Assembly: GCA_016186095.1 (NCBI GenBank)
Contig: JACPMG010000024.1
Location: 1 to 35,515, forward strand
Origin: Candidatus Sungiibacteriota bacterium
Lineage (GTDB): Bacteria > Patescibacteriota > Minisyncoccia > Sungbacterales > HO2-52-23
Reading direction: 5' to 3'
Length of the DNA stretch: 35,515 bases
In this document: in pieces, positions 13,994 through 22,169 of the stretch
How the letters are laid out: every line of letters starts with the position of its first letter
Numbering within the stretch: the stretch's first letter is position 1
Translations under genes and position numbers: made by a program
The notes under the pieces: generated by a model
What the model was told of the DNA's origin: nothing
Seen by the model: only the letters and a program-made list of their open reading frames with translations
The model's database searches: none

Positions 13994-14001
13994 GAACCTT
14001 A

Positions 14002-14030
14002 TTGACAATAGAGAAAGCGGTTCCTACAGT
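14002..14030 (+). promoter_or_regulatory. htrA promoter
   Basis: TTGACA (14002-14007), 17-nt spacer, TACAGT (14025-14030). GAACC (13994-13998) and GGTTC (14019-14023) flank it as a small inverted repeat. Confidence 0.7.
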
Positions 14031-14062
14031 GGGTAAAGACCTTTTAATCTACGGGGGTACCT

Positions 14063-15139
14063 ATGTGTAGCGAAATGAGGCTAGGCGTGCTCATGGCCAC
14101 CACGATAATTATGCTGAACCCGGTACATATCCATGCCGGTCCGCTCATGGAAGATACTTTTATCAAACTCATCAAGTCTGCCAAGCCGGGCGTCGTGCAC
14201 ATTACAACAACCCAAAAACAATTCGACCCTCTCGAGAAAAAAACTCGCTTCGTTATGGGCGTGGGTAGCGGCCTCCTGGTCAATCACGGCGAAAAAGTCA
14301 AGGTGTTGACGAATAAACATGTCGTGGAAGACGCAATCGATATTTCCGTCACCCTTCTAGTCAACAAAAGCGAACGGAAAGTGGCCGCAGAAATTGACAC
14401 GCTGGATAGCTATACCGATCTTGCTCTCTTATCCCTAACGGCGGCCGACCAGCATATTTTTTCTGGAGCACAGACGCTCTCTCTTGGTGGTTCCGATAAC
14501 GCCGAAGAAGGCCAGTGGGTATTAGCGATCGGAAACCCCATGGGCCTTTCCATGACTTCGCAAAAAGGAATCATCAGCGCCATAGGACGGTCCGTACCCT
14601 TGGGCTTCAATACGCCTCCGCACGACTTTATCCAGATTGACGCCGACATCAACCCAGGAAATTCTGGAGGGCCGCTGTTCAATCTAAAAGGCGAGGTAAT
14701 CGGGATAGTAACCGCAATCTATTCCCAAACTGGGCAAAGCGCTGGTATCGGGTTCGCAATACCCGCAAAGATAGCGAAAGACTTCCTGGAGACGCGAGCA
14801 GTTGGAAAAAGAGGCGTTTCCTCGCGCGCCGGATGGATAGGCCTATTGACGCAGGCCGCAGAAGAAGACCTGCTTTCAATTTTTAATCATCCGCGAAACG
14901 CCCTTGGGCTCCTTGTCGCCCGTGTTGACAAACCATCACCAGCGCAGGAAGCGGGTATAAAACAAGGCGATCTTATAACTTCTCTAAGCCGCGATGGCAC
15001 GCCTCTTCCCTTTGAACGAGCTACCGATTTTGAAAGAATAGTTTCCGGCCTGCCCATCGGCTCCATCCTGAATATCACTTATCTGCGGGAAGGAAGGGAA
15101 AAACGGGTCGCCATTAAAGTACACTCAAGACCAGAATAA
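14063..15139 (+). CDS. HtrA/DegP-type serine protease with PDZ domain
   Basis: 358 residues. A GGGGGT ribosome-binding stretch precedes ATG 14063. The N-terminus MCSEMRLGVLMATTIIMLNPVHIHAG looks like a signal peptide, so the protein should act outside the membrane in protein quality control. Catalytic triad: His in LTNKHVVED, Asp in SYTDLALL, Ser in DADINPGNSGGPLFN. The single C-terminal PDZ domain includes GLLVARVDKPSPAQEAGIKQGDLITSLSRDG (about residues 275-345). It is a monocistronic unit with a consensus promoter and a bidirectional terminator. It faces the MoxR-VWA operon, so both are probably envelope functions, but no direct link is shown. Confidence 0.93.
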   Translation: MCSEMRLGVLMATTIIMLNPVHIHAGPLMEDTFIKLIKSAKPGVVHITTTQKQFDPLEKKTRFVMGVGSGLLVNHGEKVKVLTNKHVVEDAIDISVTLLVNKSERKVAAEIDTLDSYTDLALLSLTAADQHIFSGAQTLSLGGSDNAEEGQWVLAIGNPMGLSMTSQKGIISAIGRSVPLGFNTPPHDFIQIDADINPGNSGGPLFNLKGEVIGIVTAIYSQTGQSAGIGFAIPAKIAKDFLETRAVGKRGVSSRAGWIGLLTQAAEEDLLSIFNHPRNALGLLVARVDKPSPAQEAGIKQGDLITSLSRDGTPLPFERATDFERIVSGLPIGSILNITYLREGREKRVAIKVHSRPE

Positions 15140-15162
15140 CGAATAGCATAAACGATACATCA

Positions 15163-15186
15163 AAAAGCCCGCCTATGGCGGGTCTT
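15163..15186. terminator. Bidirectional terminator between htrA and the VWA operon
   Basis: CCCGCC-TAT-GGCGGG (15168-15182), with TCTTATATA on the plus side and CTTTTTG on the minus side. The minus-side tail is the stronger one. Confidence 0.75.
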
Positions 15187-15191
15187 ATATA

Positions 15192-16292
15192 TTAAGAAAG
15201 AAAATTTCGGAAAGGGTTAACAAGAAGAAGTAAGACAATCATTGCTACAGCAAGATGCCACGCCAGCAGGATCTGCTTGATCTCCGGCTTATAGCCCACA
15301 ATGCGCTGTGTTCTGCCGAGAATGTCTTTCAGCGCGGTTTTGAGCTCGGAACCGCTTCGCCCATCCAAAAATTCACCCCTAACGGTTTTTGCGATTTCGT
15401 ACAAAAACTTGAAGTTAGGTTTGGTCGCTATGATTCCTTCCCGCCTCATCTCATCCTTTCCGGTTTCATATTCGCCGGTGGGTTCTCCCCGCTCGTTCAA
15501 GATGGGAATCCTCGATGGCTTATCAGGATTCCCGATGCCCACCAGATAGATCGAGATACAACGCAGCCTTCGCATACGTGCCGAACCCTCCTCAAGATCT
15601 TTTGTCAACTCATCCTGTTTGCCTACCGGTTCTCCATCAGTAAGAATCACCACCATCCGCGGTACGCAAGGAGTCCCCTCATCGTCTGACAGACCCGAAG
15701 GCGGTAGATATCCGGACGTAGCTATCAAAACACGACCCAGATTCGTACCTTGATTCATGCGGGCCACTGTCTTCTCGGTTATCTGCTCAAGTTCTGCCCG
15801 GAAATTGGCAATCGATTTAACGGTCATGATCTGCAGTGGGACCACCGGATAGGCTTCGTCCCCGAATATCCCGAAAAAAACCTTGTTGTTCAAGAGATGC
15901 GGTAAAAGCCCTTCGATCTCCTTCTTGGCCATTGCGTGCCTGGAAATGTAGCGAACCTCCGCCTTTTCTCCGGCGACAGCTGAAACTGGAACATCCCTGG
16001 CCAAAGAGCTTTTAGACGCGTCCAACCAGACAAAAACGGTCGTGGGCTCAGTTTCTGGCTTGATATCCGTCCAAAGAAACACAACTTTCTGCGCAATACC
16101 AGCCGAGGCTACATAGAGCAATACACAGCAGACAAGAAAAACGATCCAGCGAGTATGAAATATGTTGTAGCGACCACGATTCCAGCGAACCCGGCGGATC
16201 ACCGAAAGCGCGGCAAGAATCACGACGAACCAACCGATGAACATAAACTCTCGAAACATCTCCTTGGATTCAAAAAGAAGAGGGACGCTCAT
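15192..16292 (-). CDS. Membrane von Willebrand factor A protein, BatB-like
   Basis: 366 residues. Two N-terminal hydrophobic segments (about residues 17-33 and 47-67), a VWA domain, and a C-terminal transmembrane segment (LAWHLAVAMIVLLLLVNPF). The metal-ion-dependent adhesion site is present: DASKSS (DxSxS), a downstream Thr in MNQGTNLGR, and VVILTDGEPV. Topology and position at the end of a moxR/DUF58/VWA/TPR operon match BatB. The Bat proteins are linked to envelope stress in Bacteroidetes and spirochaetes, but their biochemical role is not established. The gene starts 3 nt after the TPR stop, with AGGAGA Shine-Dalgarno inside that gene's end. Confidence 0.85.
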   Translation of the reverse strand: MSVPLLFESKEMFREFMFIGWFVVILAALSVIRRVRWNRGRYNIFHTRWIVFLVCCVLLYVASAGIAQKVVFLWTDIKPETEPTTVFVWLDASKSSLARDVPVSAVAGEKAEVRYISRHAMAKKEIEGLLPHLLNNKVFFGIFGDEAYPVVPLQIMTVKSIANFRAELEQITEKTVARMNQGTNLGRVLIATSGYLPPSGLSDDEGTPCVPRMVVILTDGEPVGKQDELTKDLEEGSARMRRLRCISIYLVGIGNPDKPSRIPILNERGEPTGEYETGKDEMRREGIIATKPNFKFLYEIAKTVRGEFLDGRSGSELKTALKDILGRTQRIVGYKPEIKQILLAWHLAVAMIVLLLLVNPFRNFLS

Positions 16293-16294
16293 GG

Positions 16295-16906
16295 CTATCT
16301 CCTCTTCTCATCTGGTTTATTCTCGGACTTCTTGTCTTTAGACCAAGGAGAGAGCGGATCCCGCTCCATGAATCCCGATGAAGCGCCTTTATCCGCAGAA
16401 AGGCTCGGATTGGCAGCAGCTAACTGTTCCAACCGTTCAAGATTTGCCTTAGCGCCTGCGTGATGCGGATCACCACCCGACGGATCGAGCGTCCGATGCA
16501 ACAAGTCACGAGCCTCTAAGTATTTATCCATCTCCAAAGCAACAACGGCATTATTGTAATTCGCCTTCGCTCTATCAAGCCGGCGTGAACGGCTGAAAAG
16601 CCCTGCCGCGCGCGCATAAGACTCGCGCGCTTTGGTTTTCTCCCCAAGAGAATACCACGCCTCCCCCTCTATAAAGGCGATCTCCCCGGCGATATTACTC
16701 ATGAAAAACGGCGTTCCCCACCAAAGCGGGAAAAGAAAAACAGTCCGCCTCAATGCTGTCGCGCTGTTGAGTGCCGCAGGGTAACTGCCCGTAGCCAGCT
16801 CCTCTTCCATGCGGGTTCTCGTCTCCCGATACTGGAAAGCCGCCCAAGAGAAAAAGAGAAGAAGAATAGCCAGAAAGGCCGGCAATATTTTTCGCCCAAC
16901 GCTCAT
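16295..16906 (-). CDS. Membrane-anchored TPR-like protein, BatC/BatE-like
   Basis: 203 residues. N-terminal anchor SVGRKILPAFLAILLLFFSWAAF, then helical repeats with TPR character: EGEAWYSLGEKTKARESYARAAGLFSRSRRLDRAKANYNNAVVALEMDKYLEARDLLHRTLD. The tail is acidic and basic mixed and low complexity (KDKKSENKPDEKRR), as in BatC proteins. Its ATG overlaps the upstream VWA stop as ATGA, so translation is coupled. TPR partners between two VWA genes are the standard Bat layout; the protein probably scaffolds the complex outside or at the membrane. Confidence 0.75.
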   Translation of the reverse strand: MSVGRKILPAFLAILLLFFSWAAFQYRETRTRMEEELATGSYPAALNSATALRRTVFLFPLWWGTPFFMSNIAGEIAFIEGEAWYSLGEKTKARESYARAAGLFSRSRRLDRAKANYNNAVVALEMDKYLEARDLLHRTLDPSGGDPHHAGAKANLERLEQLAAANPSLSADKGASSGFMERDPLSPWSKDKKSENKPDEKRR

Positions 16907-17979
16907 TGGCGTACTCCTTTCTTCTTTCCCCTAATGCGTATGAAAGTAACTGCCATCACTATATATGCGCCCGTAAGAAACGGCAAGGCCCAACCGAATT
17001 TGTCGAAAACAGCCCTGGTGGTGCTGGATATTTCCACCACCATTTCTCTGCGTTCAATCCTGTCAATCGTATCGTAGAACCCGGCGATTTCGTCATAATT
17101 CTTACCCCTGAAATACCCGCCACCGGTTTTCTTGGCGGCCATTTTCATCTCGTGCTGACGCGCCTCCGCCGTATCCTGTGAAAGTCCCGTGGCGCCGGTG
17201 GGATCAAGAATCCCCACATACATTCTAATTCCCAAAGCGATCACTATCGACATTGCTACGCTCGGATGAAGGCCCGTATTGTAATAGCCGTCCGTGAAAA
17301 AAACCATCACCTCATTCTCTTGTTTTCCAAGCAGACCCGTCACATACAAAAAATACGTCCGTACTCCTTCCTTCATCTCTTCGCGCAGGCGTAAGAGATC
17401 AATAAAGATTTTTTTCTTCTCCATGGCTTGTAACTCCCGTTCACGTAACGCAAACGCCGTGGTCCAGATGCCCTCACCTATCGCCGTGTGCGAACCAAAC
17501 ATCCCCGACTGCAAACGGTCAATTGCTTTATGCATTAAAGCAATATCGGGCGTTAAAGGCTGAATCACGCGTGCTCCGCCCTCTTGACCCGGAGAACCAC
17601 TATAGGCCGTAAGACACATCCAGTCGCCCTTCCGCTTGTCTACAAAAGCATGAAGAATCTCTTGCAGTCTTTTTACCCCTTCACCGGACATACTCGTAGA
17701 CATGTCACCGACCACACAGATTTTCCTTACTTTTTCTTTGCGCTGAAACTCGCTTTTGTCTTCGAGGGGCCAGGCAACTATAATTGTCGCCGCCAGGAAT
17801 GCCGCACTCCAGCTAAGAACTGTCGCTGTCTGCCATATATATCTAAAGAGCCTAGCCGCGGTCGACTCCCTGACAACCATAAGCGACGGGATTGGGATGG
17901 CGCGGCGCACCCGCGGGAAAAGCAAGGGCAAAAAAACAAGCAGAGCGAGCAAGAGCAACGCCGGCTTTTCGAAGTACAC
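16903..17979 (-). CDS. Membrane von Willebrand factor A protein, BatA-like
   Basis: 358 residues from a GTG at 17979, chosen because GGAGGGGG precedes it and the product then starts VYFEKPALLLLALLVFLPLLFP, the usual BatA-like beginning. The ORF track adds 22 unlikely residues. A second hydrophobic segment (TVLSWSAAFLAATIIVAWPL) precedes the VWA domain; the MIDAS is GDMSTSMSG (DxSxS), with VMVFFTDGYYNTG further on. The C-terminal transmembrane segment WALPFLTGAYIVMAVTFIRIRG ends in a basic tail. A strong terminator and structured leader separate it from the BatD-like gene upstream, so it may be regulated separately from moxR. I saw no clear promoter in the leader. Confidence 0.85.
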   Translation of the reverse strand: MYFEKPALLLLALLVFLPLLFPRVRRAIPIPSLMVVRESTAARLFRYIWQTATVLSWSAAFLAATIIVAWPLEDKSEFQRKEKVRKICVVGDMSTSMSGEGVKRLQEILHAFVDKRKGDWMCLTAYSGSPGQEGGARVIQPLTPDIALMHKAIDRLQSGMFGSHTAIGEGIWTTAFALRERELQAMEKKKIFIDLLRLREEMKEGVRTYFLYVTGLLGKQENEVMVFFTDGYYNTGLHPSVAMSIVIALGIRMYVGILDPTGATGLSQDTAEARQHEMKMAAKKTGGGYFRGKNYDEIAGFYDTIDRIERREMVVEISSTTRAVFDKFGWALPFLTGAYIVMAVTFIRIRGKKKGVRQ

Positions 17980-18014
17980 CGTTACACCCCCTCCTTTCTT
18001 GTCAAGGGTCTCCC

Positions 18015-18064
18015 GCGGAAAGATTCCGCAGGCGGAAGAGCGCATACAAATGTACGCTTCCGCC
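18015..18064 (-). promoter_or_regulatory. Structured leader of the BatA-like gene
   Basis: Two hairpins sharing GCGGAA arms. One is 18031-18064 (GGCGGAAG / CTTCCGCC with an inner CGCATACA/TGTACG stem); the other is GCGGAA (18015-18020) / TTCCGC (18024-18029). They lie between the terminator and the GTG start. Confidence 0.55.
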
Positions 18065-18088
18065 TATTGATCCCCGTTATAGACATAT

Positions 18089-18136
18089 AAAAAATAGAGG
18101 AGGGCCGGACCGTCCGCTAGAACGGATCGGCCCTCC
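18089..18136 (-). terminator. Strong terminator inside the MoxR-VWA gene cluster
   Basis: GGAGGGCC (18099-18106) / GGCCCTCC (18129-18136) with an inner partial stem; minus-strand tail CTATTTTTTATA. It follows the BatD-like gene. Confidence 0.8.
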
Positions 18137-18178
18137 GGATTGAACAAAATCGTACTGAAAACTAGTAACCGTCTTGAT

Positions 18179-20032
18179 CTACCGCCCGAAAACCATCTTT
18201 ATACGGATCTTAACACCAAGAACTTTCTTGCCGATCGCGGTTTTTAGTTCTGCGCGCTTTATGCGCGAAAGAGCTTTGAGGAGAGATTCGCATTCGCCCG
18301 GGGCGAAAGCAATTTCCGCGTCATACCCATTTTCAATTATGAGCCGCTCGACCCGCGAAAGCAGACCGAGAATATCACTTTCTGCCCGATACTTTTCGGC
18401 AAACCAGGCTCGGAATCGCGCCGAGTGCGCGAAAGCGCCGGGTATTCTTGCGGTGACACCAATATAATCGCGTATGGCAGACGACACCTCGCATGCCAAG
18501 ACAGCAGTGGAAAGACGCGTACGTCTTAGAGCTCGGATCGCGCGACGCTTCATGCGAAAACGTCCTAGCAGAGATATATGGCCAGTCTTCCTGCGCCTCA
18601 CCACATACACCATGCCCTGACCAGCATAGAAAAGAACGATGATACCGCTAGCCAACATGGGGGCCATAACCATCCAGTCGCCGATTGAATAACTAAAGAA
18701 TTTTTGTTCTTCCTTTCTTGCTGAACGCCACCGCTCAACCGGCTCAAAATGTTTGCCTACGACGACGGAAGCGAACGGAAAACGGATTTCCGGTGCCATG
18801 ACGTAAAGGACTTCGCGGGAAAGATCGCCTATCTTAGCATAAGGAATTTTCTCTGCTGAAAGGACCGCCTCGTCGGCCGGTACGCCAAGATAGGAAATAA
18901 TTCCGCTGTATTCAACGATTCTGGCTCCTTCGCCTTCAAGGACGCGCACCCGCATATCCCAGAATCTAAATCCACCCCTGAACTCACGTACTCGCATCTC
19001 GCTAAGATAGTCATCCGGCATGATGTAAGCAGGATCCAATAGTACGCGGAGTTCGTATGGAATCGGGTCTCCCATGGCAATCTTATGTACAGAGACATTG
19101 GATTCCACGGCAGCACGATCTTTACGAATTCTGAAAGAGTCGGTATGGACCTTGCGAACCGCGGCATCATCACTCGCCGTATCGCGGTAGCGAATCGTGA
19201 ACGGAGGCACCTCATGAACACCGAGAGCCATCGCTTTTGGCTGGCCGAGCGAGAGAATAATACGCCTGTGCAAAACATCGAATCCTTCGGTCTCGCTCAT
19301 GACCAGAGGCCGATCAGACACCCAACCAGAAACTTTACTCACGTCGTTCCAGATAGGTTCAACCCCCCGAAGATAAGCAACGTCAATATAGACAGTTAAA
19401 CGCTGGGTCCCTACGATTACCGACGTTGCTGGTATGGCACGTACCTCAATAGCGGGATATGACTCATAGTGCTCTGCGGCCTTAAGGGTTGTGGAGAGAT
19501 GGAATCGCGCCGGTTCACCCCCGCGTTTCACTACCGACTTTTCGTGGTCAAAATTGATCACAAAAAACGTCCCTGGCGAGATAGCGGTGAAATCCGCACG
19601 CACAACGAAAGAAACCTCTGCCGTAAATTTGAACCGCTCGGAGAAGATAACTGTCCCACCCTCTACTACGCCCGACGAAAGCTTTTGGTCTTTTTTCGGA
19701 TCTACCCGACCGTCGCCATCTTCATCCCTCCACAACGTATAGCTTTCAACACGAGGAAGCTTTCCGCTCTTAGTGTCTATATAAACTCGAAATGCAATAC
19801 GTTCGGCAGTAAACTCTGCCCCGTAGACCGTGAACTTGAACGCGAAAAGGTCCGCGCCCAATGCCTTACGTTCTCCGCGGAAAACATTAGCGGGATGGTC
19901 CTTTGCGTGAGGACTGACGCTTACCATCGGCGACGAATCCTCAGGAGACCCGTTCTGAGCTAGCGCCTCTGTAGCCGTGAGACTGACGAGGACGCATGCC
20001 ACTAGCAAACTATTTACGTTTTTCCGGGACAT
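18179..20032 (-). CDS. Large secreted membrane-anchored protein, BatD-like
   Basis: 617 residues. Signal peptide MSRKNVNSLLVACVLVSLTATEALAQ, then about 420 extracytoplasmic residues with beta-rich character. Near residue 105 DEDGDGRVDPKKD looks like a calcium-binding (EF-hand/dockerin-like) loop. A transmembrane segment (MVMAPMLASGIIVLFYAGQGMVYVV, about residues 448-472) leads to a basic cytoplasmic tail of about 145 residues. This topology, and the place after DUF58 in a moxR/VWA cluster, fit BatD, though sequence identity to known BatD cannot be judged here. Start ATG overlaps the DUF58 stop (TAATG), implying coupled translation. A strong terminator follows. Confidence 0.7.
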   Translation of the reverse strand: MSRKNVNSLLVACVLVSLTATEALAQNGSPEDSSPMVSVSPHAKDHPANVFRGERKALGADLFAFKFTVYGAEFTAERIAFRVYIDTKSGKLPRVESYTLWRDEDGDGRVDPKKDQKLSSGVVEGGTVIFSERFKFTAEVSFVVRADFTAISPGTFFVINFDHEKSVVKRGGEPARFHLSTTLKAAEHYESYPAIEVRAIPATSVIVGTQRLTVYIDVAYLRGVEPIWNDVSKVSGWVSDRPLVMSETEGFDVLHRRIILSLGQPKAMALGVHEVPPFTIRYRDTASDDAAVRKVHTDSFRIRKDRAAVESNVSVHKIAMGDPIPYELRVLLDPAYIMPDDYLSEMRVREFRGGFRFWDMRVRVLEGEGARIVEYSGIISYLGVPADEAVLSAEKIPYAKIGDLSREVLYVMAPEIRFPFASVVVGKHFEPVERWRSARKEEQKFFSYSIGDWMVMAPMLASGIIVLFYAGQGMVYVVRRRKTGHISLLGRFRMKRRAIRALRRTRLSTAVLACEVSSAIRDYIGVTARIPGAFAHSARFRAWFAEKYRAESDILGLLSRVERLIIENGYDAEIAFAPGECESLLKALSRIKRAELKTAIGKKVLGVKIRIKMVFGR

Positions 20033-20874
20033 TAGGCACCACCTCCTTTCTGGCTTTCGCCCGTTGCCCGGAGTTTTCGTCTTTCGAAAAGTATGATCAG
20101 CTTGTTAATTATCGCGTCCGGGTTATCGCCAGTGGAAAATTCCTGCCAGTCAACGCCAAAACCGCTAAGAACTCTCACGGGGTCTGGGGCGCCTATCACC
20201 GTTCCGACACCATGCTTTTCGGATTCCACGTCCATAAACTGTATGGTTCCAAAACGCAATGGCTTCTGCGGCTCCTCCGCCGGCTCACGAATAATACAAA
20301 ATATTACGTCGTGTAGTCGGAAGATCGAACTTAACCTACTCAGTTCTCCGCGTTTCCAGAGAAGATCGGTAAAAATGAAAACAAGTTGAGGGGGACGCCT
20401 CACCCTACGAAGCACAGCGCCTATACTCGCGCACTCTAAAGAAGAATGCTGCGGGCGGAATTCTTCCAACTTACGTACCACAGAAGTGACATGCGCCGTG
20501 CCGCACCCCGCCATAATCTCCATCTCGAGCCGAGAAGTTACTATGGAACAGGCAAAGTGCGCGTTGTTGTCAGAGATATGCTCGGCCAATATCCTCACTA
20601 GGGCTAGAAGTACGAAGCGCTTCTCCTCCATTGATCGCGAAAAATCACAAATGAAGTGACCGGTAAAACCGGTGGGAGGACGCGTGATTTTGACCATCGG
20701 CATGCCGCGCCTAGCCGAGAGACGAGGATTTATCGCCTCCGGAGGATCACCCGGCTGATATTTACGAATGACTTCAATCTCATATCCTTCAAACCCGCGT
20801 CTGCGGCTTCCAAAATCTCCAAAAAATTCTTCACTAAGAAGACACTTCAGACGGAAGTTGATCTTTCGTGACAT
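20032..20874 (-). CDS. DUF58 protein with VWA-type fold
   Basis: 280 residues. The DUF58 signature is clear near residues 27-57: FEGYEIEVIRKYQPGDPPEAINPRLSARRG (family pattern G-x-x-x-E-x-x-x-R-x-Y-x-x-G-D-x-x-x-x-I-x-x-x-x-S-A-R). A MIDAS-like DFSRSM (DxSxS) follows the SARRG segment and a metal-site-like FIFTDLLWKRG lies later, so the domain probably binds a divalent cation and a MoxR partner. No transmembrane segment is seen, so it is cytoplasmic or peripheral. Its ATG overlaps the moxR stop (TAATG), and its own stop overlaps the BatD-like start the same way. Confidence 0.88.
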   Translation of the reverse strand: MSRKINFRLKCLLSEEFFGDFGSRRRGFEGYEIEVIRKYQPGDPPEAINPRLSARRGMPMVKITRPPTGFTGHFICDFSRSMEEKRFVLLALVRILAEHISDNNAHFACSIVTSRLEMEIMAGCGTAHVTSVVRKLEEFRPQHSSLECASIGAVLRRVRRPPQLVFIFTDLLWKRGELSRLSSIFRLHDVIFCIIREPAEEPQKPLRFGTIQFMDVESEKHGVGTVIGAPDPVRVLSGFGVDWQEFSTGDNPDAIINKLIILFERRKLRATGESQKGGGA

Positions 20875-21896
20875 TACGCCCTCCTGAAAAGCGGTGTCTG
20901 GTCAACAATGTCCGATAGAATTTCTTCAACGCTCCTCCGATCCGTATAGGTCTCATCATGGACTTGCATAAGCATGATGCGAAGCCGCATCACGGGCTCA
21001 AATTCGGAAAGCACGTGCTTTTCAGTCACCATGTCATCATCCGCCAGAAACGCTGCGGTTTGCGCCGCGCGCGCAAGATCAATTCCTGCGCGATGCGATG
21101 CGCCGTAAAGAACCGAGTGTTCAATATGTGTAGCGAGGACAAGCCCGGTGATGTAGTCGTTGAGCGGCGAGCCCTCCTCAATCACATAGTTATCCGCGAT
21201 GAAGCTTGGCATCTCCTCAATTCTGGCGATATCAAGAACCTGCTCCGGCTCTTCAGCACCTATGGGCATAGGACGCGCGTAAAGCTTCCGTTCAAGTCCT
21301 TCCGCAAGCCGCCCTACGCGGATACTGCGAAAGAAGCGGTCGCGCTGACCTACGGGTAATTCGTAAAGCACCGCTCCGACCTCCTCGGCTATATTGGTCG
21401 TAGCCATTACTACAAAAGGTCTGGGAAGCGGGTGTGTAACACCTTCTTCCGTTACCGTGCCTTCAGCCATTGCCTCAAATAGCCGCGATTGGGTTTTGCC
21501 GGGAGCCCTGGTAATCTCATCTGCCAGGACAAGATTCGCGAAGAATAATGGTCCGGGCTTAAATACGAATTCCTTTGTAACCGGATCCTGCACGGAGCTG
21601 CCCGTTATGGAGGCCGGATCCAAATCAACGGTAAACTGGATTCGCGATGCTCTAAGACCAAATACTCTTGCGAAAGTTGTCTTGACAAACTCTGTCTTGC
21701 CCAGGCCATGCGCGCCCTCAATGAGAAGATGACCTCCGTAGGGGTCACGCGGTTTTCTTCCCGGCGCTATCAGACAGGAAATCGCCGCGTCTATGAGATC
21801 GTTCAAGCCAAGAATCTCTTTATGCATCTCCGCTCGCGCTCTATCCAATAGATCCAAAAATCCACGTCGCTTCATCCGCGTCTCGGTATTGTGCAT
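20874..21896 (-). CDS. MoxR-type AAA+ ATPase
   Basis: 340 residues. AAA+ ATPase of the MoxR family, thought to act as a chaperone that loads cofactors or assembles VWA-containing complexes. Walker A is EGAHGLGKTEF near residue 62; Walker B is NLVLADEITRAPGKTQSRLFEAMAEG; sensor 1 is VVMATTN; an arginine-finger region is PVGQRDRF. The C-terminal helical lid ends QTPLFRRA. It is first in a tightly coupled set: moxR, DUF58, BatD-like. Two candidate promoters lie upstream and the leader carries two hairpins. AGGAG precedes the ATG by about 10 nt; a second ATG seven codons in is possible. Confidence 0.93.
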   Translation of the reverse strand: MHNTETRMKRRGFLDLLDRARAEMHKEILGLNDLIDAAISCLIAPGRKPRDPYGGHLLIEGAHGLGKTEFVKTTFARVFGLRASRIQFTVDLDPASITGSSVQDPVTKEFVFKPGPLFFANLVLADEITRAPGKTQSRLFEAMAEGTVTEEGVTHPLPRPFVVMATTNIAEEVGAVLYELPVGQRDRFFRSIRVGRLAEGLERKLYARPMPIGAEEPEQVLDIARIEEMPSFIADNYVIEEGSPLNDYITGLVLATHIEHSVLYGASHRAGIDLARAAQTAAFLADDDMVTEKHVLSEFEPVMRLRIMLMQVHDETYTDRRSVEEILSDIVDQTPLFRRA

Positions 21897-21934
21897 GACG
21901 TTAATTCTCCTTCCACGTCAAGGAACTTGCGCCC

Positions 21935-21964
21935 ACCCTAGCAAAAAGCCCCGGTAAAGGTCAA
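21935..21964 (-). promoter_or_regulatory. Second, proximal moxR promoter candidate
   Basis: Minus strand TTGACC (21964-21959), an 18-nt spacer, TAGGGT (21940-21935), giving a leader of about 30 nt. Confidence 0.4.
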
Positions 21965-21972
21965 GGACACGC

Positions 21973-22030
21973 TCCTCCTTCGCCTGATGGCTTCGGAGGA
22001 CACGGCAAACTCTATCCTTAGGGATAGAGT
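21973..22030. repeat. Two hairpins in the moxR leader
   Basis: TCCTCC-TTCGCC-TGAT-GGCTTC-GGAGGA (21973-22000), a stem with a TTC/TTC internal loop; and ACTCTATCC (22009-22017) / GGATAGAGT (22022-22030). The first has the same TTCGC...GCTTC core as the palindrome inside the PAP2 gene. Confidence 0.55.
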
Positions 22031-22103
22031 CGGCTCCCGCTGAAAGCGAGATTGCCCTTTCCTTTCTGGGACTCACGATAGGATAAGCCTATAAACTATT
22101 ACT

Positions 22104-22132
22104 ACTGTAGAGCCACCCTATTTGACAGTCAA
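22104..22132 (-). promoter_or_regulatory. Distal moxR promoter
   Basis: Minus strand TTGACT (22132-22127), a 17-nt spacer, TACAGT (22109-22104), the same -10 as the htrA promoter. The -35 sits in a TTGAC-A-GTCAA palindrome facing dprA. Confidence 0.7.
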
Positions 22133-22133
22133 G

Positions 22134-22162
22134 TTGCCCAGAAGTCAAAAATGATATATACA
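22134..22162 (+). promoter_or_regulatory. dprA promoter, leaderless arrangement
   Basis: TTGCCC (22134-22139), a 17-nt spacer, TATACA (22157-22162), 7 nt before the dprA ATG. A TTGACA at 22122 is a possible alternative -35 but the distance is too long. Confidence 0.6.
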
Positions 22163-22169
22163 AAATTAA

